From Apostichopus parvimensis (taxonomy: Eukaryota; Echinodermata; Holothuroidea; Aspidochirotida; Stichopodidae): DNA of 39,736 nucleotides. Within the stretch, counting starts at the first letter, position 1. Every line of letters begins with the position of its first letter. Below are positions 12,201-27,200 of this stretch, in pieces. The position numbers and the translations under genes were made by a program. The DNA lies in contig KN895742.1 in the NCBI GenBank assembly GCA_000934455.1, forward strand, positions 7,426-47,161. The letters are read 5' to 3'. Below the pieces are notes generated by a model. That model did no database searches and had not been told where the DNA came from. It saw nothing but the letters and a program-made list of their open reading frames with translations.

Positions 12201-15200
12201 TCTTAGCACATGTCATCGCAATTTATTTGTAGTCTCCATTCACCGTGCTAATAGCCATGTTATGATCAACCACTTAATGTCCTTTGTTCATTAATTAATT
12301 AATCATTCAATAACGTACTATGTTAAGTGCACCTGTGATGTCATCTGCCGTAATTAATCTCTTTGTTCCTGAAACTTGTACGGAGGTAAATTATGTTAGT
12401 CTGCCTTTGAAGAAGGATCCTACAGGGATTGGGGGGGGGGGGGGAGCTCTGACAGCTTGAGAGATTCAATGTTTCAACCAAACACTGTTTTCACCAAAAC
12501 TGTTGTAAATTTTCGACCGTTGACCTTTCCATCTCACCTGATGTGTTTCCTGCAACCTCTCCATCTCCTCTTTATGTTGTTCTCTGAGAGTCTGTGTCTG
12601 GATGGCAAGATCATCAAGCATATTTTTTCTATTATCAGCAGTCTGTGAAGCAAAGGTTTAAACAGCGTTGAGATGCCGGATATACACACAACAAGGAATT
12701 GAGTTTAGGGCATAAATGATCAAAGAAAAAAAAATTCAGCCAATTTCATTACTTTATTCAAGCAATAACTTTAATATTTAACAGCAACGACAGAACCTTC
12801 AAATGCACAGCAACAAAACTAAACTAAATTAAAATTAAAAAGAAAATTAAAAAAAAAACACTTGAAATCTATCAGGACTATTTTGAATGAATTCCTGCTG
12901 AAATTATATGTTGAAGCTAGTAAGGAAAACATTTTAAACTGTTCAAAGTCAAGTAAAAAGTCTTGAAATTATATTTGCATTAACTTCCATGATATTCATA
13001 TTCAAAATCAAATATTGCTATAGCAACACAGGTTGAGCAAGTCAGCTTACACTTTTACTGCATTTCCTTCATCAACTTCCCATCTGGTTCACTTTATAGC
13101 CCCTCTATGTCTTTATTTAAATTGCTGATAAATATTTTCCATGATATTCATATTCAAAAATTAATTTGTCAATTTAACAGAGAAATATGTGGGAAGCATC
13201 TTACCTTATGAGCTTCAGCTAGATCGCGATGCAGATTGTTCCTATCGTTCTGAATCTCACGCAGCTGGTCGCTCATCTTGGAGTTTGCTGACAAACATTC
13301 CTTCAGCTGACCCTGGAGGTGATCTCTCTCTGATATGGCAGTCGTCATGGCAACCTCTCTATCCTCCACAACTTCCCTTAAACTTTCTGTTAGCTCCTAT
13401 CAAGATAAAAACATAAAAAATAACTTTTCGAACGATAGGTCATGAAAATGATTAAAGTGCCATCACAATGTTAATAGCATTTTCTGCAATTTTGCTGCAA
13501 TTCGTCATTTTGCTGCAAAAACGTTGGGAAGTGGTGAAATAAATCAAGTGATCAAATGTATCGTTTTGATGCAAATCCTTAAAACTGTTACCATTTGATA
13601 AAAAAAAGAACAAACATTATTTTGTACTATTGCAGCAAAACATTGAATTCCTCACTTATTATTTAATTCAAGGAATTTTGTCATTTTGCTCAAAATTATC
13701 ACAACATATTGAATGAAACATTTAATAAGTTTGTTGAAAATTGCCAGTATCTTTACAGAGAAATCTTAGCATCTCGAATGCACCTAAACATCTCCATAAT
13801 AGGTACAATCTTTTGTTGGGTCATATTTCTACGGCTGACACCATTTATGACTACTGGTGCTCAACATGACAACTGCTGCTCCACATGTACTCTAGTCCCG
13901 GTGACTGGTTTTGCGAGCAGTGAAGCTGCATATGTTATAATAGATATGAAAAGCTGGATTGAAAGAAATACCGCAGACAAAATAACTGCAATCATAATAC
14001 TTCATTCTAAAGTGTTTTCTGATGATAAATTAATCTCTGGTTAGCTTACCTTCTCCTTCTTCAAATCCTCCAGATGTTGAGCGAGGGCCTGAAATAAGAA
14101 AACATTATAAATATGTTTCTTAAAAGAGAAATTTTAAAATTTAAAAAATTTTAAAAGATAGATTTTGCATTCTTTCCTGTTAAAGTGATGAATACAAAAC
14201 CTTTGCAAAATCAATGATATTACTATATAAAATATGATTCTTGAAAAAAAAATAGAACAAAATTGACAAAAACAGATGTCTCATCTTTCTTGAAACACAT
14301 TGAACAGTGATGCATGGAATAATTTAGTGTTCAAAGTTGCTATAGCAGTTTTGAATTTTCTGGAAATTGCAATGCTCTCTGTGTACAAGAGATGCAACTA
14401 CCACTTGGAACTTGTATATCGGTTTGCCCATATCGCGTATAATTTTGCGATGCAACACCGGATAAATTATTCGCTGTGACGTCTCATTGATAAGGCCCAG
14501 ACTTACAGCTAATTGCAAAGTGTAACCCATTAATATAAATTTACTATTACATCACTCATAAACTTTCTACTTTCTTTAAAAAATCAAAATCAAACAAAAC
14601 TGTTAGCAAACTGCTTCTCCACTAAAGAGAATGTGTAAAAAGTATCAGGGGTGTTTGCTCTTAGTTTTCGTTACAGTGCCATTCGACTCTTTTTCTCGAA
14701 ATTTCTTTGCTTTAATCTTTTGTGAGTGACCACCAAACATGACAGATATACTGAAGTATGCAGTGTTAGTACAATGAACTGCCACCACTATAACATGAAA
14801 ATTAAAAATGAGAAAAATAACAAAAATTAAACAAAACAGAGATGAGAGGATTAGATTTGAGGGGAAAATAAGGATAATACACCATCCCAATGATATTAAC
14901 ATCATTTGTTAAGGTTTAAAATTAATTACAATGAACTTATATCATGTCTTGTTTCTAACAGTTCATCAGATTCTGGAATACCATTCTCCTCTCAGTTATA
15001 CTTGTCCCCCCCCCCCATTTAAATCTGTCTATCCTGTAAATTACCCCTTCCTGCTCACCCCACCCATCACCCTTTATTCCTACTATCACTGCTCTAATCC
15101 CTCTCCAATAAGACAAATCCTCTTTATTACTTCATATCAACATCAAGGAAAGCAAGTGTGAATTTTTAACAAAACTGCTATGGAAAGTCCAATAAGCATG

Positions 15201-18200
15201 TGAAAAAATTTACAAATGTAAAGAAACACCAGAATCCAGATACAATAAAAAGGAAAATTCCAGAAAAAAAAAATATCATTACATACAACAAAATCTGGCA
15301 TTAGGAGAAAGCCAGAAAGATGTACATCTCCACTCTGCTTCTAAATACAATTTTTTATTTGTTTTGGAATAATATTTCATTTTCTTTTTCCTGCTACAAC
15401 TTTTCCATATTATTAATACCTGTTTGGCTGTGCTGAGGTCTTGTGCTAACTTTGTATTCTGTGTTCTAATGGCAGTGCTTTCGGCTTGTAGCGTTGTCAG
15501 CCGTTCGGCTGATGTTGTCTGGAGCAAGAAGCATTTTGAGTTAAGACGACAGGTTAGTAATTGCTTGTAGCTGCAGCTGTGTGACTTGGCGATATAGATT
15601 ATATACAAAAGAAGGTTAGGCTATGAGTAAAAATTAATTTACATCTTCTACCCCACATCTCAAAAGCAGACAAGACAACATATAGGAAAATTTGTAGCGG
15701 ATACAGAAATAGCCGCCGGCCAGCTCGTCGGAGGAGGGGGGGGGGGATTGGATATTATGTATTGACAATGACATATATTACATAAACAAGGTATAGGACA
15801 CAGGGCATTATAAGGGACAATCGTGTAACTTTTTCGCCAAGTGTCAGAGACAAAACTTTGTAGATACTCTATTCAATAAATAATGTTATTGGTACAGTTT
15901 TTACTCAGAATCAAGAAACTGCTTACACTTTATTTATTATCAGTTTCAAAAAGGGAACAAATTTTTCTCTTTTGCAAAAAACGTTTATATAGGAAAATGT
16001 ATACAGATTAGAGGGCTTGTGAATGTTACATTTCTTGCAGAATCTTCTTCAAGGCAGGCTGGTCTGAAGAAGATCCTCACAACCTCTTAGGAGTATTACT
16101 ACACTTCTCATTATAATACTATTAACTGTACCAAGGGTGAACAAATCTTTGATTAATAGTACAATATATATTCCTTTAACCCAGGGTCAAATGGGACGAA
16201 CGAAATGACTCATATCTTGGTTGCTAAAGATGAGGATTACTGAAAGTGATGGGAAAAAATTAATTCCTGCAGGTTGGTAGATGGGGATTAAGTATCTAAT
16301 AATAAATTAATAAGTAACCATATTTATTCAGATAGTTATGATGACAGAATTGGATATGATGACTACAAAAAGAAACTATTCCTGCAAGTTGGTAGATGGG
16401 GATAAAGTATCTAATAATAAATAAATAAGTAACCATATTTATTCAGATAGTTATGATGACAGTATTAGATACGACAAAGATGAACTTGGTTTTACTGTGC
16501 GTGCAGATGCTAGTACATATTACCAAATTTTGCAAACCAAATAATAAACCCAGAAAGTGAGAGATGAACACCTAAGGACACTGCTACGGTACATCCTTGT
16601 GAAAAGTACAATTTGGTTGATTCAGTTTTGTCCTATTGTAACCTATCAGCAAGACTAAAATTGTTGGCAGATTAATTTTTTTTTTGTCAAAATATTGTTA
16701 AAGGCAGGTATTTAAGTTGATATACAAGTAGAGGGGGGGGGGGGGGAATATCACGTTTACAAACAGAGAGAGCGAAGGAAAGAAAGGATAACCAGTGGGT
16801 ACAAGTCCTAGAGCAAGCAGCTGAAAACCCAGACTGGAGACATCACTGAAGATGAAGTCATTATTTATGTCCAATGCTATAGAACTTTAGTAATAAACAA
16901 GCAATGTTATAGAACTGCAAGAATGCTACTATAGTAATAAATAACACAATCAAGCAATAGTTAGTGCGGCTTTTATTTTTAGAAATTATATGACAATGGC
17001 AAGTTAAGAGTTATGTTAAAGTAATTCCACCCAAATTGTTTTCCAAAACTGTTGACTACAAAATTTTGGGAGATTTAGAGATTTCTGTCTTTGGCTCAGA
17101 TTACTGACGGCAAATTTTTAACCTTTTGTGAGCTGCTAAAATGGTTCAAGTATTAATGTATGAGATTTCATGAGTTTTAATAACCATATTTGCCAGTGCA
17201 AAGGAGAAGAGGGAGCTAGTATATATACTTTTTGGATTCATTAAATGTTACCTCTTCAGAAGTTGCAGAGGTGATCTCTTCTAGCGCCTTAATTCTCTGT
17301 TGATATTTTTCTTCTATGACGGGAGCGTTCTGGAGAAATGGGAAAACGAGACACTACATTGAACAATAACTTTCACATGTTATCAGTTGTCTACAAACAA
17401 CATATAACCAGGTTCAAGAGTGAATTAAAACATTCAAACAAAGACGGGTTCTTTCAGGGTTGTACACATGAAGTAAAATTTCCAAAAGTTGGACAGTTTT
17501 AAACAAAGTGAAACCTACCTCTCGTATCTTATTCAGTTCCCCATGTAACCTGTTTTGCTCTCTTCTCAAACTCTGGAGCAAAGAAAGAAAGATATTAAAG
17601 CAAACGTCACAACACACATTTGGGAAACGAAGAATGATAAGCAAATATTGCTTATCTAAAAGAAAGCTTTTGAACTTATTTATCACAAGACTCATAGAAA
17701 TTTGGACAGATGAAAGAAATGTTGATCAAACAGGATTCCATAAACTTCTGATTAAAAAGTCCTGCCCTCAACCAATTCCAATTAAAACAGCTCTGTTAAT
17801 TGATTTTTGATAAACGTTACATTCTACTATTCTATCCTCAATTCTCATAACAATGTAGTCATTAGCTTGACTAGTCAGGTGTCATCCCAGTACTGAAGTA
17901 AACGTTGAAAGTTTGGACATTTTTCCAATTTGCTTTATTAATTAAGATTTTTACATAAGCTGTTGGGAAATTAAATTGGGTGGGTTCGGTAAAATAATGA
18001 CACAACTTTACAAAGCTGCTTAAAACCCAAAATTGCCATTACATTAATATATGCAACATTACAAAATGAACTTGGGCCTCTGGAATATTCTTGTAAGGGT
18101 CTGTAACTCCTATTTTCAGTCCCTTTGTGTCAATATAAAAAAGTAAAAAAGCATCTTCCTCAATCTTCTTAACCACTTCTAGCATCAGCGATGCTTTTTG

Positions 18201-21200
18201 CCAAATGAGAAAATACGATTGACTTTAAATGATCAATTTACTTGAAAACTGAAAAGTGAGACTGGAAAACAGGAACGGCATTCTGCAATCTCGCATAGAG
18301 ATGTATGACAATAAAAAGGCATACAATTTCAGATATATTGATGGAGATTTTGTCAGGTCACAAAAATATCTCTGTTAGCTACGAAAAGTTTTTATTATGG
18401 AATGACAGGACGAAAGATCGTCTAAGATTCACTAGCATGATTTCTGAGTAATGTTTCTCTTTCACTAATCTTAAAACTACAAACTCACCTCTATTTCTCT
18501 GTTTTTATCCTCTTCCAGTTGATCTACCTGCTGCCTAAACATTAATTCAAACAATGCCAAATTAATCACTTATTAAATATAAAGAAATACATTAAAAAAA
18601 TATCAATGCAGAAATACATTATTAAGAAGGTCACCCAGCACTTGCATTGCACAAATGTAACAATAAAATCACATTAAATGAGAATGGTTAATACTTAATA
18701 AAACATTAAATTATCAGGAAACATGCTGAGAGCAAAATCATTACACTGAAGTTATTTTAATTTTTCATGCAAAGATCTATTAACATCCAGCCTTTCTATT
18801 ATGATAAACTTTTTTGGACATTTATCTTCTCCTGCTCTTTTGTGCAAACTAAAAGAATTTAAAGAAATAATCTTTGATAACATAAATCATATCTGTGTTG
18901 AGAATCACTCACCTGTGCTCTGAATACTGAAGCTCTTTTTCATTTTGTAATTGGACAAAGCTGATGACATCATCATTATCAAAAGAAGCCAAAGTCAAAC
19001 GAACAAAAAACAAAATGAAAGGAAAAGAAAAATCAAAAACACAAACAGAAGGTGTAAACAAAAGAACAACACCGGGGCTGACGGCTCTTTTCGAGTGTAA
19101 TGTACGTGCAGTGCATATAAATATGATCTATATAAATATGATCTATATGTAGTAACAGCCACGATCCATTCAACTCTACGGGCAGACTGGTCAAAGCTCC
19201 GTTTTTTCTCAGGAAAAATGATGCTGCATTTAAACAAGATGCAAATTACAATTTGAGGGTTCAGAAGATGGTTACAACTGTGAAAAATAAGACATCGCTG
19301 AAAGGAGCACAATTTTGTTTGGAATAAGTTTCTATATAAAGGTTTCAAAGCGAAAAACTTTTTTTCAACTTTCTTGCCAGAAACTTCTCAGTCAGTTGTC
19401 TCTTTGGGAGAAAATAGTTAATCTTCAACCTTCCACGTAAATACATTCTAATATTCCATCTTGCTTTTTTTTTGCTCTCTTTTGCTACATAAATACAAAT
19501 AGTTTGACCAATCCAAGCAAAATTGAATCTGCAGAAGACTAAACGATATTCATAACCATTTAAAATGTTTCAAGGGGTGGGGTTACTTTTGGGGTTACAC
19601 ATGACTGGATAAATGTTCTCATGAAGTGCTGGTTTGTATTTTTTAAAAGCATTAACCTGGATACAACCTCATACACTTTTCCACTGCAAAGAGGATAGAT
19701 ACATTTTGCTCAATGTTTACACTAAAAGTTACCGACCTTCTTCACATGAATGAAACAATTGCTTCTTGGTGAAGGAGGAGGCAAAAACAAGTTTTATTCA
19801 AAGAGAAAAATCTATATTTTTTTTTATTTTATCTATAACAAACCTCTCCTGTTTCTTCTTGACTTTGTCTGTCAGCTTTAAAGAAGATAAGAAAGAAGAT
19901 ATAAAATCAAAAGTCAGAATACAAGACACCCTAAAAACTGATTATTCTGTACAGAAAACATGATATTTTTTATCTAAATTTGAGCAGCACAATTCATAGG
20001 CTTTACTATCCAGACATTGGTCACAGCTAATAAATTCCTCATATCTAGAAACTTCTGACCTTATCTTTATGAACAATTAAAATGATAATTTAAAAGGATG
20101 TAACAATCAGAGTTTTTCCCCCTAAATGAACCAATTTGTGGTAATAGTTAAGGACAACACATATAATGCCAATAACTTAAAGAGAACGTTTTGCATGTAA
20201 TTTTTGGTCCAACATTTATTCTAACTTAGGACCTTGTATTAGAATAATTATTGATGTGATGATTTGAAAATTTTTCCAGTGAAATATAGACGTCAAAAAA
20301 TGACTGGATATCATTTGCGAGACTATTTGAACTCTTGGAAACGTTTACTCTCTCTATCACGATTATGAAGATAATTTATGTCCAAGTAAGCTCACCTTTT
20401 CAATTTCGTCCTTTAAGCTTGCTATTTCATTTTTGTAAAGTTGCTGCCGGAAACAGAAAGACATGTCAGATTATTACAAATTGTTAAAGTATGTGAACAT
20501 GAAGCCATATTCCAAGTTATCATTGTTTCTTTCAAATTATGTTGCGAGATGATATCAAAACAAAATAAATAAGAAACAGAATGATGAAAATAATGTAAGG
20601 GGGTTAATAACCCATACAGCATTTCTTATATCTATGAGCTTAAACGCCACCCTTGTTTACTGTAGCACATGTGTAAAGCATACAACACTGGAGTTTCTCA
20701 GTGAGACACATTCTGTTCAGTGCATACATACATACATACCTAGCTCTGACCAAGCATAGTCACGGTATATGGGAAGACAATCTATCTGGACTCTTTTTAA
20801 AATTTGTATAAATAATAAAGCCTTTTAGGGATAACATGCTAAATAGGACCGCAATGAGCACTGGAGGATTAGTTACCCTAAATGAGTCCATCTTTTGTAC
20901 CGAGTGTGGTAATATTTTTGTGTTTTCATAACTATACCTGAAATATGGAATATGCAGCATCCTGTCAGGAATATTCTCAATTATTCAACGACACTGGTTT
21001 CATGTGTAAAATATGATAACTACACTATTGATAACGAAAATGACACTGAATGTTTGAATAGTTCTGATCTGTTTTCTGTTGCTCTAGATGTCTCTTAAAT
21101 TCAATTTGGTATATTCCTCTATTATAAGGCACACCAGCGGGTATTACCTGCCTATACAGAATAGCAAATCCTTTTGACCCACGGCCTCTCCCCCCCACTA

Positions 21201-24200
21201 CTCTCCCACATCCCTCTCCTCACCCCTCTCCCCACCCCTTCCCCCACACCTTCCAAAGAACTAATGGCAAGTAGAGATTGCCATCCATGTGATAACTCAG
21301 CTCGAGACAGCAAACAAATTGTACTCCTAAAGGTTAACAGGGTCAGATCCTCTTCGAGCCATAAATATCTTTTATCTTTGAAGAAATGATTTTACCTTTC
21401 ACAAAATATTTTTGAAATATTTGTTTAATAAATTATTCTTTTACCTCTGTGTCTTTCATTTGTTCTTTAATGAGATTCTTTTCTTCCCTCTCAGTGTCCA
21501 CTTTTAGAAGCAATTCTTAGAAATTGAGGAAAAAAAATAGATTACACATAGAACAGATTAAAGGGTGGGAAGACTCGCGCACAAAGAAACGTCTAATGCC
21601 GGTACTCTGACCTAGTTTCGAATGAGGTGTAACAGAAGTGTTAGACACCACCATCGATCCCAGAAAATACACACACGACTTGCTACCGTCGGTAATTAGA
21701 CACTAGTGTACAGTCAATACATACAGCTACGGTCAATACCCACAACACAGTGTACATAGCAACGTGGACATCTCAGGTCTAGATAAAAGATAACAAGGTA
21801 TCACGTTTCATTACTGTCTGCATTTTGTAGCGACAAGGAGAAAACGTCATTTGCAAGCAACGGAAAGATAACTTTTTCAGAGCGCGGCACACGGTTTAGG
21901 GCGAGTCTTCAATGCCTTTAAGTAACTTTTCTTCTATCTTTATCTATATTCTGGTGTCAGCACAGCTGTGCACATCTTGCGTTGTTCACTAGATAGTGGT
22001 TGCACATCCATCCATTCATTCATTCATTCATTCATTCATTCATTCATTCATTCATTCAAGTTTACTCTAGGAATATCAATGGAAATAATGGATGAATTTG
22101 AGCAGTGTAGCTCTTGGTTATTAACATTGGTGTCAATGTGCTCACATGAATAGGCCTATATAAAATGCATTCAAGAAATGTCTCATTAATAATGACCCAC
22201 TGTGTAATTTGTTACACTCTTTATGCTATTTCATAAAAAACACAGTTCTGTGTTAAAACTTGTAATGATGGGTGCTGTTGTAACCATCTTTACCAACTGC
22301 CTTTAACTAAGTACAATACACAGGTACAAACAAACACAGCTCAATACACACATACGCATACACACACATATACAAACATAATCCAACACAACTTCTTCCT
22401 ACCTGTTATCTCCTTGCTCTGTGAAATCACACTACTTGAGGTCTGTAAGAATAAAAACACATTTGGTTAGAGGATATCAAATGAACTCTCATTTTGTGTG
22501 TTCTCTTGAAGCCTACCATTAAATTTGACTTCTGAACCATGAAAAGTACATCAACCATACAACCCTTACCCTCACCTGTAAAGGAAATCTGTCCCAAACA
22601 TCGATTCCAAATAACTTTTAAAAAAAGTCATAAAGGAGGTGAAACATCAGTCTTTGTTGAATCTATGTTTTTTAATAAAATGCTCTGGAAAAAAAGTGTC
22701 TTATAAATTGTAGTAGAATGATATGTAACAATAAGCCATTAACTTAATCTATGTCTTTGTGATGACTTACTTTGGAGCAACTTCAACCTCATAAAACTTT
22801 GTCGGTTTTAGAACATTAATTTGGGTATTCAACAATGGAGACTAGACTAGCATAGTCCTGTAAGGTTCAGCAAACTGAATCGAAATGTAACAAACAGGGC
22901 TAGTCAACTTGACTAGACTAGACCCGGGTACAAGTAGATTTGGTATAAAGACTAGACTAGCTTTCTGAATGGACAAGAGTAGAACAGCAAAAATTAAAAA
23001 GGATAGAGAAGATAAGTGGGATAGGACTGGGATTGAGAAGACTCAACTCGATGATATTTGATATCAGTCTTCCTTAAGCTTGTAAAAGACAACAATTCTC
23101 AAAAACTGTTTCTTATAATCGTCAGAAAACATTCCAAATCAGACGACAGAAATTGTTACTCACTTTACTTGTTCCGTCAGCACCATCTTCTTTGGACAAT
23201 TCCTCTTCTGTTGAAGTGAAAAAAAACAGAAAAATATCCAAGGAATTTGTCCAACAAAGATCCTGCTAGGATCGAAATGTCAGGCCAACTTACTTTTACA
23301 CAGAAAAATATTATGACGACATTGATGGTAAAGACATAACATAGGTCATAAATTGCTAAAATTAATAATAGAGATAAAATCACTAATTCTGAGCGAATGT
23401 TCTCCAAAGAAATGTTTGATGAACACTCTGGAATTTGTCCAACATAGAGTTGGTTACAAAACAACATAGGTTATTAAATTGCTAAATATGCAAAAGAGGA
23501 CACACTGAGTAAAACACCAAAACATAAACATTAAGCACTACTTTGACAAATTTTGGAGAATATTTAAACACGTTCACAGGGCTCAGTTGTATCGGCCAAT
23601 GTCATCATTGACTAAACTTTGATGCCATCAAGAGACTTCTGTTGTTGTATAGTACCTTTAAATTTACAACACCCTCTCAACAACTAAATATTACCACCAA
23701 AGATCAAGTAAAACAACAGTTTAATGTCATTTCAAATTTCAGAGATTAGATAACATTGTAACGCACCTTTGTTGACTAATTTGGCGAGGTTTCCGACATT
23801 TCTGAGCAGGGCTCCACTTAATCTGGTCTTCAATTGTTTTGCATGGCCTTGAAGAACTGTGACTGGATCTGAAATTAAAAGTTGGGGAAAAATTGAAAGT
23901 TGAATGACAAATATACAACCAAATACAAAATAATCCCAAACACTTACAAACAATGCAATAAAATACATGATGTCTTATAGATACTCCAGTGTCCAGCATC
24001 AACATTTGAAACACTTTACGGGCATGTTTTCATAACTTTATCCCAAATGTAGCGCAGTCTGCTAACTAAATTACTTGGCTTAATTTATCTTGTTAAGATG
24101 CTTCAATACCCGAAGCACCCCTACCTCAAATCCCTGAACCCTCCCACGACACCACTTATTGCTGCTAATAGTGTAAACTAGATACACATATACAAGGATC

Positions 24201-27200
24201 AATGCTTACAAAAAGAAGTTTTTTCAACTCATTCTCAGTGAAAATGGATTGTCTACAAAACTAAAGTAGAACACCAAAATATTAGTACAATAAAAGCAAC
24301 GAAAGCACATGAATACAAAAGAAAGCAAATTTTACAAAATCTCTTGAATAAAAAAACAACACATGATAACACTGATCTATATTAAAGACTGGATGAAAGA
24401 AACACATTATTCAAGTAATATTCTTTTCTGCACATGGTAACCAGTCAAGCAAAAGGTTAACTTGCAGACAACTGGAGAAAATAGTTTTTACATCAATATA
24501 AGCGTTAAAAACACTAGGATAAACCAAATTCATTCAATTTCAAGAGTGAGGCTTTTGGTAAATTTTTGAAGCTTATACCTATTAAAATTGACAATCTAAA
24601 TGCAGAAAAGTTGTCCACTGACAAACTATCTTGTATAAACAAAGTGTTCCAGTAATAATCAAGAATAAATTTAATAATAGTCCCTTCTCCAGTTTTAAAA
24701 TATAGAGCAGTGGATATAGCTGACAATAAGCAAGTCCTTACCTTAACCTTGCATCACAACAGAAAATATTGTAAAATCACAAATGTGACAATAAACAAAC
24801 TGTGAAAAAGTATTGTGAATTTAAACATCTATGGCTCCCATAAAAGAAACATTTTAAGTGATTTTTTTTACTTAAGATTGTAACGTAAGGAAGAAACATT
24901 TTAAGTAAGATTGTCTAACTTTTATTGTTTGCAGTTTTGTTATCTATCCATGTTTTGAATTTTCATCTGAAGTAAAGATGTTTTTGTACAGCAGGAAAAG
25001 CTTACTTCCTGCATTGTTGATTATGATGCAATGGATATGAAGGGTAAGAGTATACAACTAACAAATAAATATAACATGGTTGGTCCTTTGCACTAGTAGT
25101 GGTATTAATTACTTATTAATTATATTATTGTTTATGTTATCATTTATTTTCCCATCAACACAAATAGCAGTTTAGGAGAAAAATGCTGGCAAGGAGGGTA
25201 GTGGTTCTATCCCAGATGACAGCCTTTTGACTGAATATTTCCTTTAACCAAATTGTTTTGTGTGAGTGTGGTGCTGGGGAGGGGGAGTGGGGGGTTTCTG
25301 TTGTTCATGTTAAAGACATGAATATTACTACTGGAAATCACCACTTAAATAATATGAATGAATGAAAGGGTACAAATCATGTGTGTCTTTTATGTCATGT
25401 GTGAAGCATGTACTCAAGATGGTCAAATGATGTAGTTTCCACCCATCAATATGATACCTTATACACTTCTGTCCACGACATAACGATTTAGTCAATATCA
25501 AGCAACACCTTCAGATTTGAACTATCATAAACAATGTTCTACCCTACTTATGAAAAAAAAACAAATTTGTTGACTTGCTAACACCCTCATAAAACACACC
25601 GCAGCCAAAGTTTTATTGAAGGGATAACGAAGCAGATGTTATAAACAAGTGTTTCAGTGGATACCCTCCTCCTCATCCCCCGTCCACCCCATTTTAGCAG
25701 CTATCCCTTCCTGCTGTTGTCAATTTATAATGGGTCCGAAGGATAACATGGGCAGGTAATAGGCATGTCTTGTAATCAACATGCACTACCCCACCCCCAT
25801 TTCTTCTCACCCATGATACACACTCATAAACCTGGCAAAGAGGGTTAAGGTAAGGACAGACCTCCCAGCAGCTCTTCAACAAAATAAAGGTTTTTTTAAA
25901 GGTTGTAAATGAAGAAATAAAAGTTTTTAAGGCTTCAAAAAAAATAAAGGTTTTCAAAGGTCCAAAATGAAGTTTATTTGTAACATTCTATGCCCATGTT
26001 TACATCATCTGTGGCCCTTATTTAAAATACCTGACTTACATTAACTGTTGTTTGTGAGTCTGTTTTGTATCACTGCATGACTCATGCCTGGATGTCCACA
26101 AAAACTTAATGGCCAATGGTTAGCCTGACTGAATACAATAATTCTACTGTAAACTAAATCTTTAAAATCCTTTTTTTTTAAATAAATATAAAGGTTTTTG
26201 AGAGTATTTTTGAAAATAAAGAGCCGTTTTTAAATAAAGGTTTTTTAAAGGTTTTAAAGGTTTCGCTGGGAGGTTTGTAAGGAGTAAGCCAATTGTATCT
26301 GTGGGGTCGTAATGATTATTAGCTGGTGATGAGTACAAACCTTGTGGTACGCTACTCGTGTCGTCAAGATCATCTTCAAAATCACTAGTGACTGACGCAA
26401 CCCTGACGTCTTCGATAAAGCTATCCCACTCGTAACTTAAAATGTCATGCACCTCTGAGCACGATGACACAGACACAGCAAAACAAAAAACAAGAAAACA
26501 AAAAAATGAACATGAATAGAATGATTCACAGCTATGCATGCACAGAGGAGAAGGAGGAGAGAATAGACAATCATTAGTACATTTAATATTCCCCTGAGTC
26601 TCAACACCACCGATCAGCTTACGTGAAAAAAAGGCTGGAGTGGTATGGGACTTGGGGAGGGGTGGATAACCTCCACACTGACGACGGGGGGAAACTAACA
26701 GACTCAAGGACGCTTGCTAAAGTGCCAAGAGAAAGTTCCTGATGAAAGTATTGGTACTTTCAAAAAGAACAGCAACATTTTTGTAATATATCTGACCATA
26801 TCAAGTGTCATTGTTTTGTTGGTTGGGGCAATATTCCACATACTGAGGATGAACCTGAAGGACTGTTTATGTATTACATATTACCACTTTCTTCAGTTTA
26901 TTACAACTCAGATGGAAATTTAATTTGGTCTGGATGAAGAACAATGGATTATGGTCTGAACACATACAGTAGTCAATGGCACAAAAAGTGGAATAATCAG
27001 GTAAATGTTTGCCAACACGGCTGAAATGAATCCACAAAAAAAGCAAAAAAATTGGTAGGAAAACTGATCATTGGAATGGAGGGTATTGTGTAATGGAGCA
27101 GTGACTGAATGATCAAAAGGAATGTGTAAGTTTGCTGAAAACAAGCAGTGCAGAATTGACATTTACTCCATTATTTAATCGATTTATTAATTACTGAGTA

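Noticed and set aside
26162..26340. Continuation of the exon 9 reading frame as a coding exon
   Set aside because: It runs into repeated AAACCTTTA low-complexity sequence (KPLKPLKN). A usable donor stands at 26340, and the phase fits exon 10 only when splicing there.
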